From Phycisphaerales bacterium (lineage in GTDB: Bacteria; Planctomycetota; Phycisphaerae; Phycisphaerales; UBA1924), in the NCBI GenBank assembly GCA_020845755.1, contig JADLFE010000019.1, positions 92,735 through 156,734 on the forward strand: 64,000 nucleotides of DNA. The letters run 5' to 3'. Positions 37,049 through 45,767 of this stretch are shown here, one piece after another. The translations under genes and the position numbers were made by a program. The notes beneath the pieces were generated by a model. It was given only the letters and a program-made list of their open reading frames with translations. It was not told the DNA's origin and ran no database searches. How positions within the stretch are numbered: position 1 is the first letter of the stretch; each line of letters opens with the position of its first letter.

Positions 37049-37582
37049 TTACTCCGCCGCCGTCTCCACGGTGCGCGGCTTGGAAATGCCGGCGAGCTTG
37101 GCCTCGAGGCCCGCGAACGCCGCCGCCAGGCCGTCGGTCGCCGCGGGGGTCGCGTGCGGCGTGGTGGTGGTCGGGGTCGAACCGGGGCGGGGCTGCGGCG
37201 GGGTGACGGTGCGCGTGCGCTGGGCGGCCTCGGCCTCGATCCGCTTGGCGGCGTCGGCGCCGACGCGGCAGTGACCGGTGAACGACGCGCCCTCGGAGAC
37301 GACCAGCGTCATCGCCGTGATGTCGCCGACCACGCGGGCCTTGGCGTTCAGTTGCACCTTTTCCTTGGCGGTGATGTTGCCCTCGACCACGCCGTCGACC
37401 AGCACGCGCCCGGCGTCGATGGTGGCCTTGCAGGCGGCGCCGTCGCCGATCGTGACCTCGCCCTTGGACGAAACCTTGCCCTCGACGCGTCCCATGATCC
37501 GCGCGGAGTTCTCAAAGGTCAGTTCGCCCTTGAGCGTGGTGTCGGGGCCGATGATCGTGGTCTGGTTGGTCGGCTCGGGCAT
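37049..37582 (-). CDS. Bactofilin (polymer-forming cytoskeletal protein)
   Basis: 177 residues from the ATG complementary to 37580-37582, with GAGAGGAAG upstream. The core (about residues 8-110) is a classic bactofilin: IGPDTTLKGELTFENSARIM, then GRVEGKVSSKGEVTIGDGA, then DAGRVLVDGVVEGNITAKEK, then ARVVGDITAMTLVVSEGASF. A Pro/Thr-rich linker and a short hydrophobic-acidic C-terminus (GLAAAFAGLEAKLAGI) follow. It should form membrane-associated filaments that organise cell shape or envelope enzymes. First gene of a three-gene set with the zinc-ribbon bactofilin and a small membrane protein. Confidence 0.92.
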   Translation of the reverse strand: MPEPTNQTTIIGPDTTLKGELTFENSARIMGRVEGKVSSKGEVTIGDGAACKATIDAGRVLVDGVVEGNITAKEKVQLNAKARVVGDITAMTLVVSEGASFTGHCRVGADAAKRIEAEAAQRTRTVTPPQPRPGSTPTTTTPHATPAATDGLAAAFAGLEAKLAGISKPRTVETAAE

Positions 37583-37981
37583 GGCTTCCTCTCTTTGCTG
37601 TCGGCGTGGCGCGGCGTGTCCGCGGTCGTGGCTTGTGCGGGGCAGGGTACGCAGCCACGACAACGCGGCGTCGCTCCCCGCCCGCGCGGGAATTCTGGTC
37701 TGTTCGAATCGGCCAGCCCGGGCGTCGGGCGTGAATTTTCGGTCATGGCAGGCCCGAAGCCTTGACGCCACCTTGGGTAATCGATGTCTGTTCCGGCATC
37801 ACCCCGGCACGCCACTTCGCCACGCTCGATCCACCCTTCACCCGCTCACGCGACACCCTGCCACGACTTCTCTTGGGCCGTATCGTGTTGTGTCCATGGA
37901 CGACGGCCGCCCGCTCTCGACCTTTCCCCGATGCCAAGTACCATGGGCCGAGTGTCTTCTTTCTCCCCCCTACCATCCCCC
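37583..37981. other. 399-bp divergent intergenic region
   Basis: Lies between the bactofilin gene (minus) and the peptidase-ligase operon (plus). The plus frame of the peptidase is open back to 37784, but the translation (HPSPAHATPCHDFSWAVSCC) is not protein-like. Possible -35 elements TTGACG (about 37763) and TTGGGC occur, but no matching -10 box is convincing. Both divergent promoters must be here. Confidence 0.4.
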
Positions 37982-38899
37982 ATGCCGACGGAGTTGGAGC
38001 TTGAAATCCTCCCTCAGCCCGACGACTTCACGTGCGGGCCGACATGCCTGCACGCTGTCTATCGCTACTTCGGCGATCAGGTCGAACTCGAAGACGTCAT
38101 CCTCTCCATCCAGCGATTGGAGAACCAGGGAACGCTGGCGGTCTACCTCGCAACGCACGCGCTCAAACGCGGCTATCGCGCCACCATCTATACCTACAAC
38201 CTGCAACTCTTCGATCCGACGTGGTTCCAGACGCCGGACGTCGACATCGCGGCCAAACTGCGCGCCCAGGCCGAGCACGTGCCCAAGGTGCGCGTACGCG
38301 AGGGGAGCCAGGCGTATCTGGAGTTCATCGAACTGGGCGGTCACCTGGTGTTTCAGGACCTGACGTCTAAACTGATCGCGGATCTCCTCCGCTCCGGCAC
38401 GCCCGTGCTGACGGGCCTCTCGGCCACCTATCTCTACCGCACCGCACGGGAGTTCGGGCCCAACGACGAATACGACGACGTGCGCGGCAAGCCCTCGGGA
38501 CATTTCGTCATTCTCTGCGGCTATCGCTCCAGCACCCGCAAGGTCACTATCGCGGACCCCATGTTCCCAAACCCGCGCTTCCCGGCCCTCAAGTACGATA
38601 TCTCCATCGATCGCGTGCTTTGCTCGGTGCTCCTGGGCATCCTGACCTATGACGCAAACCTACTGGTGATCGAACCTGGGCCCGGGCGCGCACGCCACGC
38701 GAGCAAAGCACACGAGAACGGGAGCGTGCCCGCCAAGCGCACGCCGAAAGGGAACCGGCGTACCGAGCGAGCGGCCGCCAAGCCCCGCCCAGCCGCTGAA
38801 ACCCGCCGGCGTCCTGTTCCCAGCAAGAAGAAGCCCGCGCCGTCCGCATCCAAGCACGCTGCACGCTCCGGCTTGCGCGCGACCAAGGCGACCCGCTGA
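37982..38899 (+). CDS. C39-like papain-fold cysteine peptidase with basic tail
   Basis: 305 residues from the ATG at 37982, the first methionine that gives a normal C39-like start; no SD sequence is seen. The fold begins ILPQPDDFTCGPTCLHAVYRYFG with nucleophile Cys18. His174 lies in SGHFVILCGYR and Asp192 in TIADPMF, giving a complete triad. After about residue 235 comes a Lys/Arg/Ala/Pro-rich tail of some 70 residues, probably disordered and nucleic-acid or membrane sticking. No signal peptide, so it acts in the cytoplasm. The stop TGA overlaps the next ATG by one base. Next to two ligases, it could process the product, release it, or act as a transferase. Confidence 0.88.
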   Translation: MPTELELEILPQPDDFTCGPTCLHAVYRYFGDQVELEDVILSIQRLENQGTLAVYLATHALKRGYRATIYTYNLQLFDPTWFQTPDVDIAAKLRAQAEHVPKVRVREGSQAYLEFIELGGHLVFQDLTSKLIADLLRSGTPVLTGLSATYLYRTAREFGPNDEYDDVRGKPSGHFVILCGYRSSTRKVTIADPMFPNPRFPALKYDISIDRVLCSVLLGILTYDANLLVIEPGPGRARHASKAHENGSVPAKRTPKGNRRTERAAAKPRPAAETRRRPVPSKKKPAPSASKHAARSGLRATKATR

Positions 38900-40353
38900 T
38901 GTCAAACGTCATCGTTGTCGACAACCCGAAGGACTGGCCGCTGCACATCCACGGCGTGACGGTCGTCTCCGCGCGCGGCTACCTTACCGAGCCGCGCTTC
39001 ACGGAGATGCGCACCGCCCGCGTCTTCAACCTGTGCAAGTCGTACAGTTATCAGTCGCTGGGGTACTACGTCTCGCTCCTGGCCTCGGCACGCGGGCACA
39101 AGCCGCTCCCCGATATCACCACGATCCAGGACCTCAAACTCTCGACGATGCTGCGCATCGCGGAGCACGAACTCGAGGAGTTGATCGCCGACAGTTTGTC
39201 TGATCTGAAGTTGGGCACGTTTGTTCTCTCGATCTATTTCGGACGCAACACCGCCAAGCGTCACGAGCGGCTGGCCCTGGCCCTCTTCAACCTCTTCCCC
39301 GCGCCGCTGCTCAGGGCCGAGTTCCGCCACGACGGCGAGAAGTGGGAACTCCGAAGCCTGCGTCCGATCGAGGCCGACGAAATCCCCAAGGAGCACCTGC
39401 CGTTCGTCGCCGAGAGCGCCAAGTCCTATTTCACACGCCCCGCGCGCCGGGCCCGCAAGGTCGATACCCGCCACGATCTGGCGATCCTGTTCAACGAGGA
39501 GGAGCCCAACCCACCCTCCGACGGGAAGGCGCTCAAGAAATTCATCAAGGCCGCCGAGTCCATGGGGATCGATACCGAGGTCATCACCAAGGACGAGTAC
39601 GGACGCGTGGCGGAGTTCGACGCGCTCTTCGTCCGCGATACCACGGCGGTGAATCACTACACGTTCCGCTTCTCCCGCCGCGCCCAGGCCGAGGGCCTGG
39701 TCGTGATCGACGACCCGGACTCGATCGTCAAGTGCGCCAACAAGGTGTATCTTGCCGAACTGTTGCATCGCCATCGCGTGCCGCACCCGCGCACGCTCAT
39801 CATCCATCGCGGCAACTGCGACGACGCGCCCAAGCAGCTCGGGTTTCCGCTCGTGCTCAAGCAGCCGGACAGTTCGTTCTCGCTGGGCGTCGTGAAGATC
39901 AACGATCTCGAGCAGTATCAGGATGAACTGAGCAAACTCTTCCCGGTCTCCGACCTTCTCATCGCGCAGGAGTTCGTGCCCACCTCGTTCGACTGGCGGG
40001 TGGGCATCATCGAACGCCAGCCGCTGTATGTCTGCCAGTATTTCATGGCCGAAAAGCACTGGCAGATCTATGACCACACCAAGACCGGGCTCGACAAGGT
40101 CGGCAACTTCGAGGCCTGGCCCGTCGACGCCGCACCGCCCGAAGTCGTCCGCACGGCGCTCAAGGCCGCCAACCTGATCGGCGATGGGCTCTACGGCGTG
40201 GACCTCAAGGAAGTGAACGGCAAGCCCGTCATCGTTGAGATCAACGACAACCCCTCCATCGAGACCGGCGTCGAGGACCAGATCCTCGGCGACGAGCTCT
40301 ACCGGCGCGTCATGCGCGTCTTCCTCCGCCGATTGGAGTCCCGCGGCTCATGA
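38899..40353 (+). CDS. RimK-family ATP-grasp carboxylate-amine ligase
   Basis: 484 residues; the ATG overlaps the peptidase stop (TGATG) and the end overlaps the next gene by four bases (ATGA). An N-terminal domain of about 190 residues (SNVIVVDNPKDWPLHIHGV, then YYVSLLASARGHKPLPDI) is the RimK-like extra domain. It is followed by the ATP-grasp core. Visible core motifs are KVYLAELLHRHRVPHPRTLI, FPLVLKQPDSSFSLGVVKI (ATP-binding Lys), IAQEFVPTSFDWRVGII, and VEINDNPSIETGVED (metal-binding Glu/Asn). RimK enzymes join an amino acid, often Glu, to a carboxyl group using ATP. Substrate unknown, but the neighbouring GCS2 ligase suggests sequential peptide-like bond formation. Confidence 0.92.
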   Translation: MSNVIVVDNPKDWPLHIHGVTVVSARGYLTEPRFTEMRTARVFNLCKSYSYQSLGYYVSLLASARGHKPLPDITTIQDLKLSTMLRIAEHELEELIADSLSDLKLGTFVLSIYFGRNTAKRHERLALALFNLFPAPLLRAEFRHDGEKWELRSLRPIEADEIPKEHLPFVAESAKSYFTRPARRARKVDTRHDLAILFNEEEPNPPSDGKALKKFIKAAESMGIDTEVITKDEYGRVAEFDALFVRDTTAVNHYTFRFSRRAQAEGLVVIDDPDSIVKCANKVYLAELLHRHRVPHPRTLIIHRGNCDDAPKQLGFPLVLKQPDSSFSLGVVKINDLEQYQDELSKLFPVSDLLIAQEFVPTSFDWRVGIIERQPLYVCQYFMAEKHWQIYDHTKTGLDKVGNFEAWPVDAAPPEVVRTALKAANLIGDGLYGVDLKEVNGKPVIVEINDNPSIETGVEDQILGDELYRRVMRVFLRRLESRGS

Positions 40354-41657
40354 GTTCCCATCACGATCCACTCATGGAATCCAACCCCGACGTGCCGCGC
40401 CAATACGGACTCTTCGAGGCCTTCGGCGTCGAGTGCGAATACATGATCGTCGACGCCGCCACGCTCGACGTCCGCCCCGTCGCCGACAAACTCCTTCTCG
40501 AGGCCGCCACGCTCCCCGGCGCAGAGCCGTATTTCGAAAGCGGCACCGCGATCCCGACCGAGGTCGGGCTGGGACCGGTTTCCTGGAGCAACGAACTCTG
40601 CGCCCACGTGATCGAACTCAAGACCGCGACTCCTGCATCCTCGCTCGATCACGTCGCCGATTCGTTCCAGGACAGCGTCGCGCTGGCCAACGCCATGCTC
40701 GCACCCATGCGCTGCGCGCTCCTTCCCACGGGCATGCACCCCTGGATGAACCCGGATCGGGACATGAAACTCTGGCCGCACGGGTTCAACGAGATCTACG
40801 CCGCCTTCGACCGCATCTTCAATTGCAAGGGACACGGCTGGTGCAACCTGCAATCGGCGCACCTCAACCTCCCCTTCAACAGCGATGACGAGTTTGCTCG
40901 CCTGCACGCCGCGATCCGTGCGCTGCTCCCCATCATGCCCGCCCTGGCCGCCAGTTCACCGATCATCGACGGCGCGACCTCGCGCAGCCTCGACAACCGC
41001 ATGGCGGTCTACGCACGAAACGCGCGAACGATCGCCAGCGTCGCGGGCGACGTCATCCCCGAGCCCGTGTGGAGCCACGCGGAATACCAGCGCGTCATCC
41101 TCGATCGAATCTACGCCGACCTCAAGCCCCACGACCCCGAGGGAATCCTGGCCCACGAATGGTGCAACTCGCGCGGGTGCATCGCTCGCTTCTCCCGCAA
41201 CACGATCGAGGTACGCGTCCTCGACGTGCAGGAGTGCCCCGCGGCCGACCTCGCAATCCTGAAATTCATCAGCGCCATCCTCCGCTGGCTTTCGGAAAAA
41301 CGCTCCCCGCACCAGGCGGCCCTCCGCTCGCTGCCCACTTCAAGGCTCCGCGCAATCCTCGATCTGACCATCGACGGCGCGGACACCGCCATCATCTCCG
41401 ATGCGTCGTACCTCGCGGCCCTGGGCCTGCCCCCCACCCCCACGCCCGCGCTCCGCCTGTGGCAGGCGCTCCGCGAGAGCGCCGACGCCTCCTTCGACCA
41501 GCAGACGAATGAGATCCTCGACGTGATCTTCCGCGAGGGCTCGCTGGCGACCCGCATCCGCCGACGCCTCGGCGACCGCACCGATCATCGATCGCTCCAG
41601 GCCATATACGCCGATCTCGCCCGCTGCCTGGCATCCGGCAAACTCTTCCGCGCGTAG
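40350..41657 (+). CDS. Glutamate-cysteine ligase family 2 (GCS2-type) carboxylate-amine ligase
   Basis: 435 residues; start overlaps the RimK-like stop in ATGA. GCS2 landmarks are visible: FGVECEYMIVD (acidic metal/ATP site), ELCAHVIELKTATP, LLPTGMHPWMNPDRD, GHGWCNLQSAHLNLPF and RFSRNTIEVRVLDVQECPAADLAI. The enzyme should activate a carboxylate (glutamate or similar) with ATP and couple it to an amine. It resembles the YbdK-type branch more than classical GshA. Its tight coupling to an ATP-grasp ligase and a C39-like peptidase points to a dedicated small-molecule or protein-modification pathway rather than glutathione synthesis. Confidence 0.92.
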   Translation: MSSHHDPLMESNPDVPRQYGLFEAFGVECEYMIVDAATLDVRPVADKLLLEAATLPGAEPYFESGTAIPTEVGLGPVSWSNELCAHVIELKTATPASSLDHVADSFQDSVALANAMLAPMRCALLPTGMHPWMNPDRDMKLWPHGFNEIYAAFDRIFNCKGHGWCNLQSAHLNLPFNSDDEFARLHAAIRALLPIMPALAASSPIIDGATSRSLDNRMAVYARNARTIASVAGDVIPEPVWSHAEYQRVILDRIYADLKPHDPEGILAHEWCNSRGCIARFSRNTIEVRVLDVQECPAADLAILKFISAILRWLSEKRSPHQAALRSLPTSRLRAILDLTIDGADTAIISDASYLAALGLPPTPTPALRLWQALRESADASFDQQTNEILDVIFREGSLATRIRRRLGDRTDHRSLQAIYADLARCLASGKLFRA

Positions 41658-41693
41658 GACCGCCCACACCACACCTCCTCCACCACCTCCGCC

Positions 41694-42989
41694 ATGCCCC
41701 GCCCTCCATCGCAATTGCGTCACAACCTCAAGCACTCCGCCATCGACGGCACCTCCTACTCCGTCATGGTCGGACTCGCCGAAAACCAGTTCCCCGCTTT
41801 CATCCTCGCCATCGGCGCCACCCAGGTCGCCAGCGGCCTGATCGCCACCGTCCCCATCTGCCTCTGCGCCTTCCTCCAACTCCTCACCCCCTGGGGCGTG
41901 CGGAAGTTCGGCTCTTATCGCGCCTGGGTCGTCTCCAACGCCTATCTCCAGGCCGCCGCACTCATCCCCCTGGTCGTCTGCGCCTGGCTCGGACGCGTCC
42001 CCACCTGGCTCGTCTTCGCAGCCGCCACCCTCTACTGGTTCGGCTCGGTCTCCGGAGGCCCGGCGTGGACCACCTGGAAGTGCCTCATCTTCCCCGAGCG
42101 CCTCCGCGCCAGGTACTTCGCACGCCGCTCCCGCTGGTGCAACGCCGGCGTGCTGCTGGGCCTCCTCTTGGGCGGCCTGTTCATCGAACGCATCCAGGAC
42201 GCCACCAACGCCAACTCCCTCGCCGTCCTCCGCGCCTTCGCCGTCGTCTTCGCCATCGCCGCCGTCGCCCGCATCATCAGCGGCACCGAAATGCTCCGCA
42301 TCAGCGAGCCACGCCCCCTCGATATGGACGAACGCGATGTCTCCTGGCGCGAGTTCGCCTCCAAAGCACTTCACTCCTTCGACGGGCGCTTCATCCTCTT
42401 CGCCGGCGCCACCGCCATCGCCGCCCAGATCGCCCAACCTTTCTTCAACCCCTACGTCCTCAAGCAGGTCGGCCTCGAATCCGCGCGCCATCTCCACGCC
42501 GCACTCCTCGCCGCCGCCTTCGCCGGCCGCATGGCCGTGCTCCCCATCGCCGGACGCATCGCGCACCGCCAGGGCCCGCTCCGCCTCGCCTGGCTCAGCG
42601 CCGTCGCGCTCGTACCGCTCGCACCGCTGTGGACGCTCTCCGACAACATCGGCGTCCTCTTCGCCGTCCAACTCCTCGTCGGCGGCATGTGGGGCGCGTT
42701 CGAACTTGCGTCGCTCCTCATGTTCTTCGACGCCCTCCACCCGCGCGAACGCACCAGCATCCTCACCAAATGGAACCTCGTGAACTACGCCTGCATGACC
42801 GCAGGCTCGCTCATCGGCGGCCAGATCCTCGCCGCACTCGGTGAAAACCGTCGTACCTACCTCATCGTCTTCGCCTTCTCATCCCTGGCGCGCTTCCTCG
42901 CCCTTGGGTTGCTTGTTCGCGCCCGCCAACCGAGCGATCTTCACGAGGAACCCACGCTCACCCAGCGCGACGCCGCACTCCCGCCGTAA
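41694..42989 (+). CDS. Major facilitator superfamily transporter
   Basis: 431 residues, 36 bp after the GCS2-type ligase and on the same strand. About 12 hydrophobic helices are evident. After the first is the stretch FPAFILAIGATQVASGLIAT, and the loop-2-like region reads LTPWGVRKFGSYRAW. The second half includes AGRMAVLPIAGRIAHRQGPL and LLVGGMWGAFELASLLMFFD. It probably exports, or less likely imports, the product of the peptidase/ligase genes. The substrate is inferred from context only. Confidence 0.9.
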   Translation: MPRPPSQLRHNLKHSAIDGTSYSVMVGLAENQFPAFILAIGATQVASGLIATVPICLCAFLQLLTPWGVRKFGSYRAWVVSNAYLQAAALIPLVVCAWLGRVPTWLVFAAATLYWFGSVSGGPAWTTWKCLIFPERLRARYFARRSRWCNAGVLLGLLLGGLFIERIQDATNANSLAVLRAFAVVFAIAAVARIISGTEMLRISEPRPLDMDERDVSWREFASKALHSFDGRFILFAGATAIAAQIAQPFFNPYVLKQVGLESARHLHAALLAAAFAGRMAVLPIAGRIAHRQGPLRLAWLSAVALVPLAPLWTLSDNIGVLFAVQLLVGGMWGAFELASLLMFFDALHPRERTSILTKWNLVNYACMTAGSLIGGQILAALGENRRTYLIVFAFSSLARFLALGLLVRARQPSDLHEEPTLTQRDAALPP

Positions 42990-43237
42990 CTCACCGGTCC
43001 AGCGCCATGCAATGCCTCGCCGTGCCACCGGTCGCGTCTCCGTCGTCGGCGCGTTCGCAATATCCGGATATCCTTATACGTCGTTTCCACCCTCGCACCT
43101 CTCCGCGAGATCTGTGCGCTTCATGACGATTATCTGTTGTTCCTTCTGTGATTGCAGATGCCGGGCGGAATCATCGGTTATAGGGCTATCAAATTCGTTT
43201 CCAACGCACATACCACCTGCATTTATGAGGCATTGCC

Positions 43238-43266
43238 TTGCTGTTGATTCCTGAGCCGTGTATTCT
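43238..43266 (+). promoter_or_regulatory. Sigma-70-type promoter for the PEP-CTERM-like gene
   Basis: TTGCTG (43238-43243), a 17-bp spacer and TATTCT (43261-43266) lie 62 bp upstream of the ATG at 43329. It is the best promoter match in the window. The rest of the 339-bp gap (42990-43328) is notably more AT-rich than its surroundings and holds a small tgtct-g-agaca inverted repeat just downstream of the -10 box. Confidence 0.6.
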
Positions 43267-43328
43267 GCACCAGCCTGTCTGAGACACAGGCACCGGTGCA
43301 ATACCGCCCCGGAAGAGGAGAGACGCAC

Positions 43329-44045
43329 ATGAGCACGAAGATCGTGGCCGCTATGGCTTTCGTCGCGCTGGCCGGCGCTGCCAACGCGGAAACCGTCCTT
43401 GTCTGGTCGACCGGCAACAACGGTTACGGCACTGACGACATCGCTGGCTGGCTCCAGGCTTCCGGCCGCTTCGACTCCGTTTCCTACCTCAATCAGGACA
43501 ACGGCGTCAGCCTCGCCACCCTCAACGCCTACGACAAGGTCCTCTACTTCTCCAACACCAGCACCACCCAGGACCCCACCGCCATCGGTAATACCCTCGC
43601 CGACTTCGCCGATACCGGCAAGCGCCTTGTCATCGGCACCTTCGCCTGGGCCGACCAGGGCGGCAACACCCTCGGCGGCCGCATCATGAGCGACGGCATC
43701 AGCCCCTTCACCATCGCCGGCTCGTCGATCTACAGCGGCGTCACCATCGGTTCCACCGACGGCTCCGCCTTCTGGAACGGCGTCAATGCCATGTACGGCC
43801 TCTTCCATGACAACGTCGGTGTCGCCAGCGGCGCCACCCTCCGCGGCTCGTGGTCCGACGGCACGCCCCTCCTGGCGACCAAGGGCAACGTCGTCGCCGT
43901 CAACCTCTTCCCCGATGACACCTTTGGCAACGTCTCCGGCGACTATCGACAACTCTTCACCAACGCCCTCGATGAAGTCCCCGCCCCCGGCACCGTCGGC
44001 GCCCTCTCGATCTTCGGCCTGGCCGCCCTCCGCCGCCGCCGCTGA
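43329..44045 (+). CDS. Secreted PEP-CTERM-like protein with ThuA/GATase-like fold
   Basis: 238 residues from the ATG at 43329, with GGAAGAGGAGAG upstream. Signal peptide VAAMAFVALAGAANA. The mature part starts TVLVWSTGNNGYGTDDIAGW and has NAYDKVLYFSNTSTTQDP and DTGKRLVIGTFAWADQGG. This alternating strand-helix pattern resembles ThuA or class-I amidotransferase folds. No Cys-His pair is visible, so it may be binding rather than catalytic. The C-terminus VPAPG, then a hydrophobic stretch GALSIFGLAAL, then RRRR, is a PEP-CTERM-type sorting signal for an exosortase. It has its own promoter and terminator and is probably well expressed. Confidence 0.88.
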   Translation: MSTKIVAAMAFVALAGAANAETVLVWSTGNNGYGTDDIAGWLQASGRFDSVSYLNQDNGVSLATLNAYDKVLYFSNTSTTQDPTAIGNTLADFADTGKRLVIGTFAWADQGGNTLGGRIMSDGISPFTIAGSSIYSGVTIGSTDGSAFWNGVNAMYGLFHDNVGVASGATLRGSWSDGTPLLATKGNVVAVNLFPDDTFGNVSGDYRQLFTNALDEVPAPGTVGALSIFGLAALRRRR

Positions 44046-44069
44046 TCCTCTCTGATCCATTGAACAACA

Positions 44070-44106
44070 AGGGCCGTTCCCACCACGGGAGCGGCCCTGT
44101 TTTTTT
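44070..44106 (+). terminator. Rho-independent terminator after the PEP-CTERM-like gene
   Basis: Stem agggccgttccc / gggagcggccct (12 bp with one T-G wobble) around accac, followed by seven T residues, beginning 25 bp after the stop at 44045. Confidence 0.92.
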
Positions 44107-44119
44107 CTCCCATCGCTTC

Positions 44120-44150
44120 AAAGAGAAAACGGACCCGAATTCGGGTCCGT
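44120..44150 (-). terminator. Rho-independent terminator for the clpP pair
   Basis: A perfect 22-bp palindrome, ACGGACCCGAA / TTCGGGTCCGT, at 44129-44150 is followed on the minus strand by tttctctttg. It lies 33 bp downstream of the clpP stop and stands back to back with the plus-strand terminator at 44070. Confidence 0.85.
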
Positions 44151-44183
44151 TCTTGGGTCAGCGACGATCAACTCTGCCCGGCG

Positions 44184-44810
44184 TCATTCGCTCTCGCCGT
44201 GGCGCCGCGGCATGGTCGGCATCTTCTTCAGCACCGCGTCCACCAGGCCATATTCCAGCATCTCGTGGTCATCCAACCACTTGTTGCGGTCGCAGTCCTT
44301 GGCGATCTTGTCGACCGTCTGGCCCGTCGCGTCGGCGTAGATGCGGTACAGGCGATCGCGCAGACGAAGCATCTCGCGTGCCTCGATCTCGATGTCCGTC
44401 GCCTGGCCTTCCATCACGCCCGACAAGAGCGGCTGGTGCATCAGGTTCCGCGCGTTGGGAAGCGTGAACCGCTTGCCCTTCGTGCCCGCCGCGGCCAGCA
44501 CCGAGCCCATGCTCGCCGCCTGCCCGATGATGTACGTGCACACATCGCACGGCACGTGCTGCATCGTGTCGAGCATCCCCAGCCCCGCCGTCACGCTCCC
44601 GCCCGGCGAGTTGATGTACAGGTGGATGTCGGCCTTGGCATCCTCGTTGGCCAGGAACAACAACTGCGCGATGATCAGGCTGGCGACCTCGTCGGTGACG
44701 GGGCTCCCCAGGAAGATGATTCGGTCCTTCAGCAGACGCGAGTAGATGTCATACGACCGCTCGCCACGCGCTGACTTTTCGATCACGATCGGGACCAGGT
44801 ATCCGGACAT
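44184..44810 (-). CDS. clpP: ATP-dependent Clp protease proteolytic subunit, copy 1
   Basis: 208 residues, start ATG complementary to 44808-44810. Serine peptidase subunit that works with a Clp ATPase to degrade unfolded or tagged cytoplasmic proteins. The catalytic triad is Ser100 (GQAASMG), His125 (NLMHQP) and Asp174 (KDCDRNKW), with the spacing of E. coli ClpP. The hydrophobic core [18 protein letters not shown] is intact. It is downstream of a second clpP by 69 bp on the same strand, so the two are probably cotranscribed and may form a mixed barrel. No clpX is in the window. Confidence 0.97.
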   Translation of the reverse strand: MSGYLVPIVIEKSARGERSYDIYSRLLKDRIIFLGSPVTDEVASLIIAQLLFLANEDAKADIHLYINSPGGSVTAGLGMLDTMQHVPCDVCTYIIGQAASMGSVLAAAGTKGKRFTLPNARNLMHQPLLSGVMEGQATDIEIEAREMLRLRDRLYRIYADATGQTVDKIAKDCDRNKWLDDHEMLEYGLVDAVLKKMPTMPRRHGESE

Positions 44811-44879
44811 GGCTTTCTCCAGACGGGCCTCTCGCGACGCGGCGATGGCCCGGAACGGGCTTCTTTCAACGACGCGCGA

Positions 44880-45476
44880 TCAGCGGATCCCCGACGCAGC
44901 CTTCGGCGGCTCGACCAGCACCTCGTCCACCAGGCCATACTTCACCGCTTCCTCGGCCGTGAAGTACTTGTCACGCTCGCTGTCGCGGTGGATGTTCTCG
45001 ATCGACTGGCCTGTGTGGCTGGAGATGATCCGATTCAGTTCCGCCTTGGCCTTGATGATCTGCTCGGCCTGGATGCGGATGTCCTCCGCCTGGCCCGTCA
45101 CCCCGCCGTACGGCTGGTGGATCATCACCTTGGCGTGCGGCAGGATGTAGCGCTTGCCCCTGGCGCCCGCCGTGAGCAGCACCGCCGCCCCCGAGTACGC
45201 GCGCCCCAGGCAGTAGGTCGACACCGGCGACGACAGGAACCGCATCGTGTCGTAGAGCGCCAGCGTGTCGTCCACCGCCCCGCCCGGCGAGTTGATGTAG
45301 AAGTTGATGTCCTGACCCCGCTTCTGGTTCTCGAGGTAGAGCATCTGCATCATCACCCGGGCCGCCGAGCCCTGGTTGATCTCGCCGATCAGGAAGACGA
45401 TCCGGTTCTCGAGCAGAAGCTCGTCGATCGTCATTTCACGCGTCCGCTGGTACGTGACCGAAGCTGCTGATGGCAT
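44880..45476 (-). CDS. clpP: ATP-dependent Clp protease proteolytic subunit, copy 2
   Basis: 198 residues, start ATG complementary to 45474-45476. The fold matches ClpP (INSPGGAVDDTLALYDTM, then ILPHAKVMIHQPYGG). The triad spacing is right: Ser95, His120 and Asp169 (RDSERDK). The nucleophile motif is GRAYSGA in place of the usual G(M/Q)AASMG, a change around the active serine that could alter activity or partner choice. It is the promoter-proximal gene of the clpP pair. Two different ClpP subunits are common in several phyla; here the divergence suggests specialised roles. Confidence 0.95.
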   Translation of the reverse strand: MPSAASVTYQRTREMTIDELLLENRIVFLIGEINQGSAARVMMQMLYLENQKRGQDINFYINSPGGAVDDTLALYDTMRFLSSPVSTYCLGRAYSGAAVLLTAGARGKRYILPHAKVMIHQPYGGVTGQAEDIRIQAEQIIKAKAELNRIISSHTGQSIENIHRDSERDKYFTAEEAVKYGLVDEVLVEPPKAASGIR

Positions 45477-45767
45477 GGGTGGTTCCTATCCGTCGTGGGC
45501 CTGACTGCTCCGTCGTGGGCGAGCCCGGCCGCGATCTCTTCCGACGCTTCCCAGGATGGTATTCCCCGGACGCACACCGACCGATTCGGGCGGTGAGCAT
45601 CCCGCCGCAAGATCGGCATATTCCGCATCAGTCAATAGCCCGATCCGCCCGATTCCGCCCTCCAGCCCCCTCCCGGGCCGATTCGCACTATGATCTCCAC
45701 CCGTCCACAGGCCCGGTCACCCGACCCAGCCCGGATCGGATCCGCTCGCTCCCGCAACGGAGACCAT

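Noticed and set aside
41340..42740. 466-codon antisense frame over the GCS2 and MFS genes
   Set aside because: Glu/Gly/Ala-rich translation without domain; both plus-strand genes are recognised families in a coupled operon.
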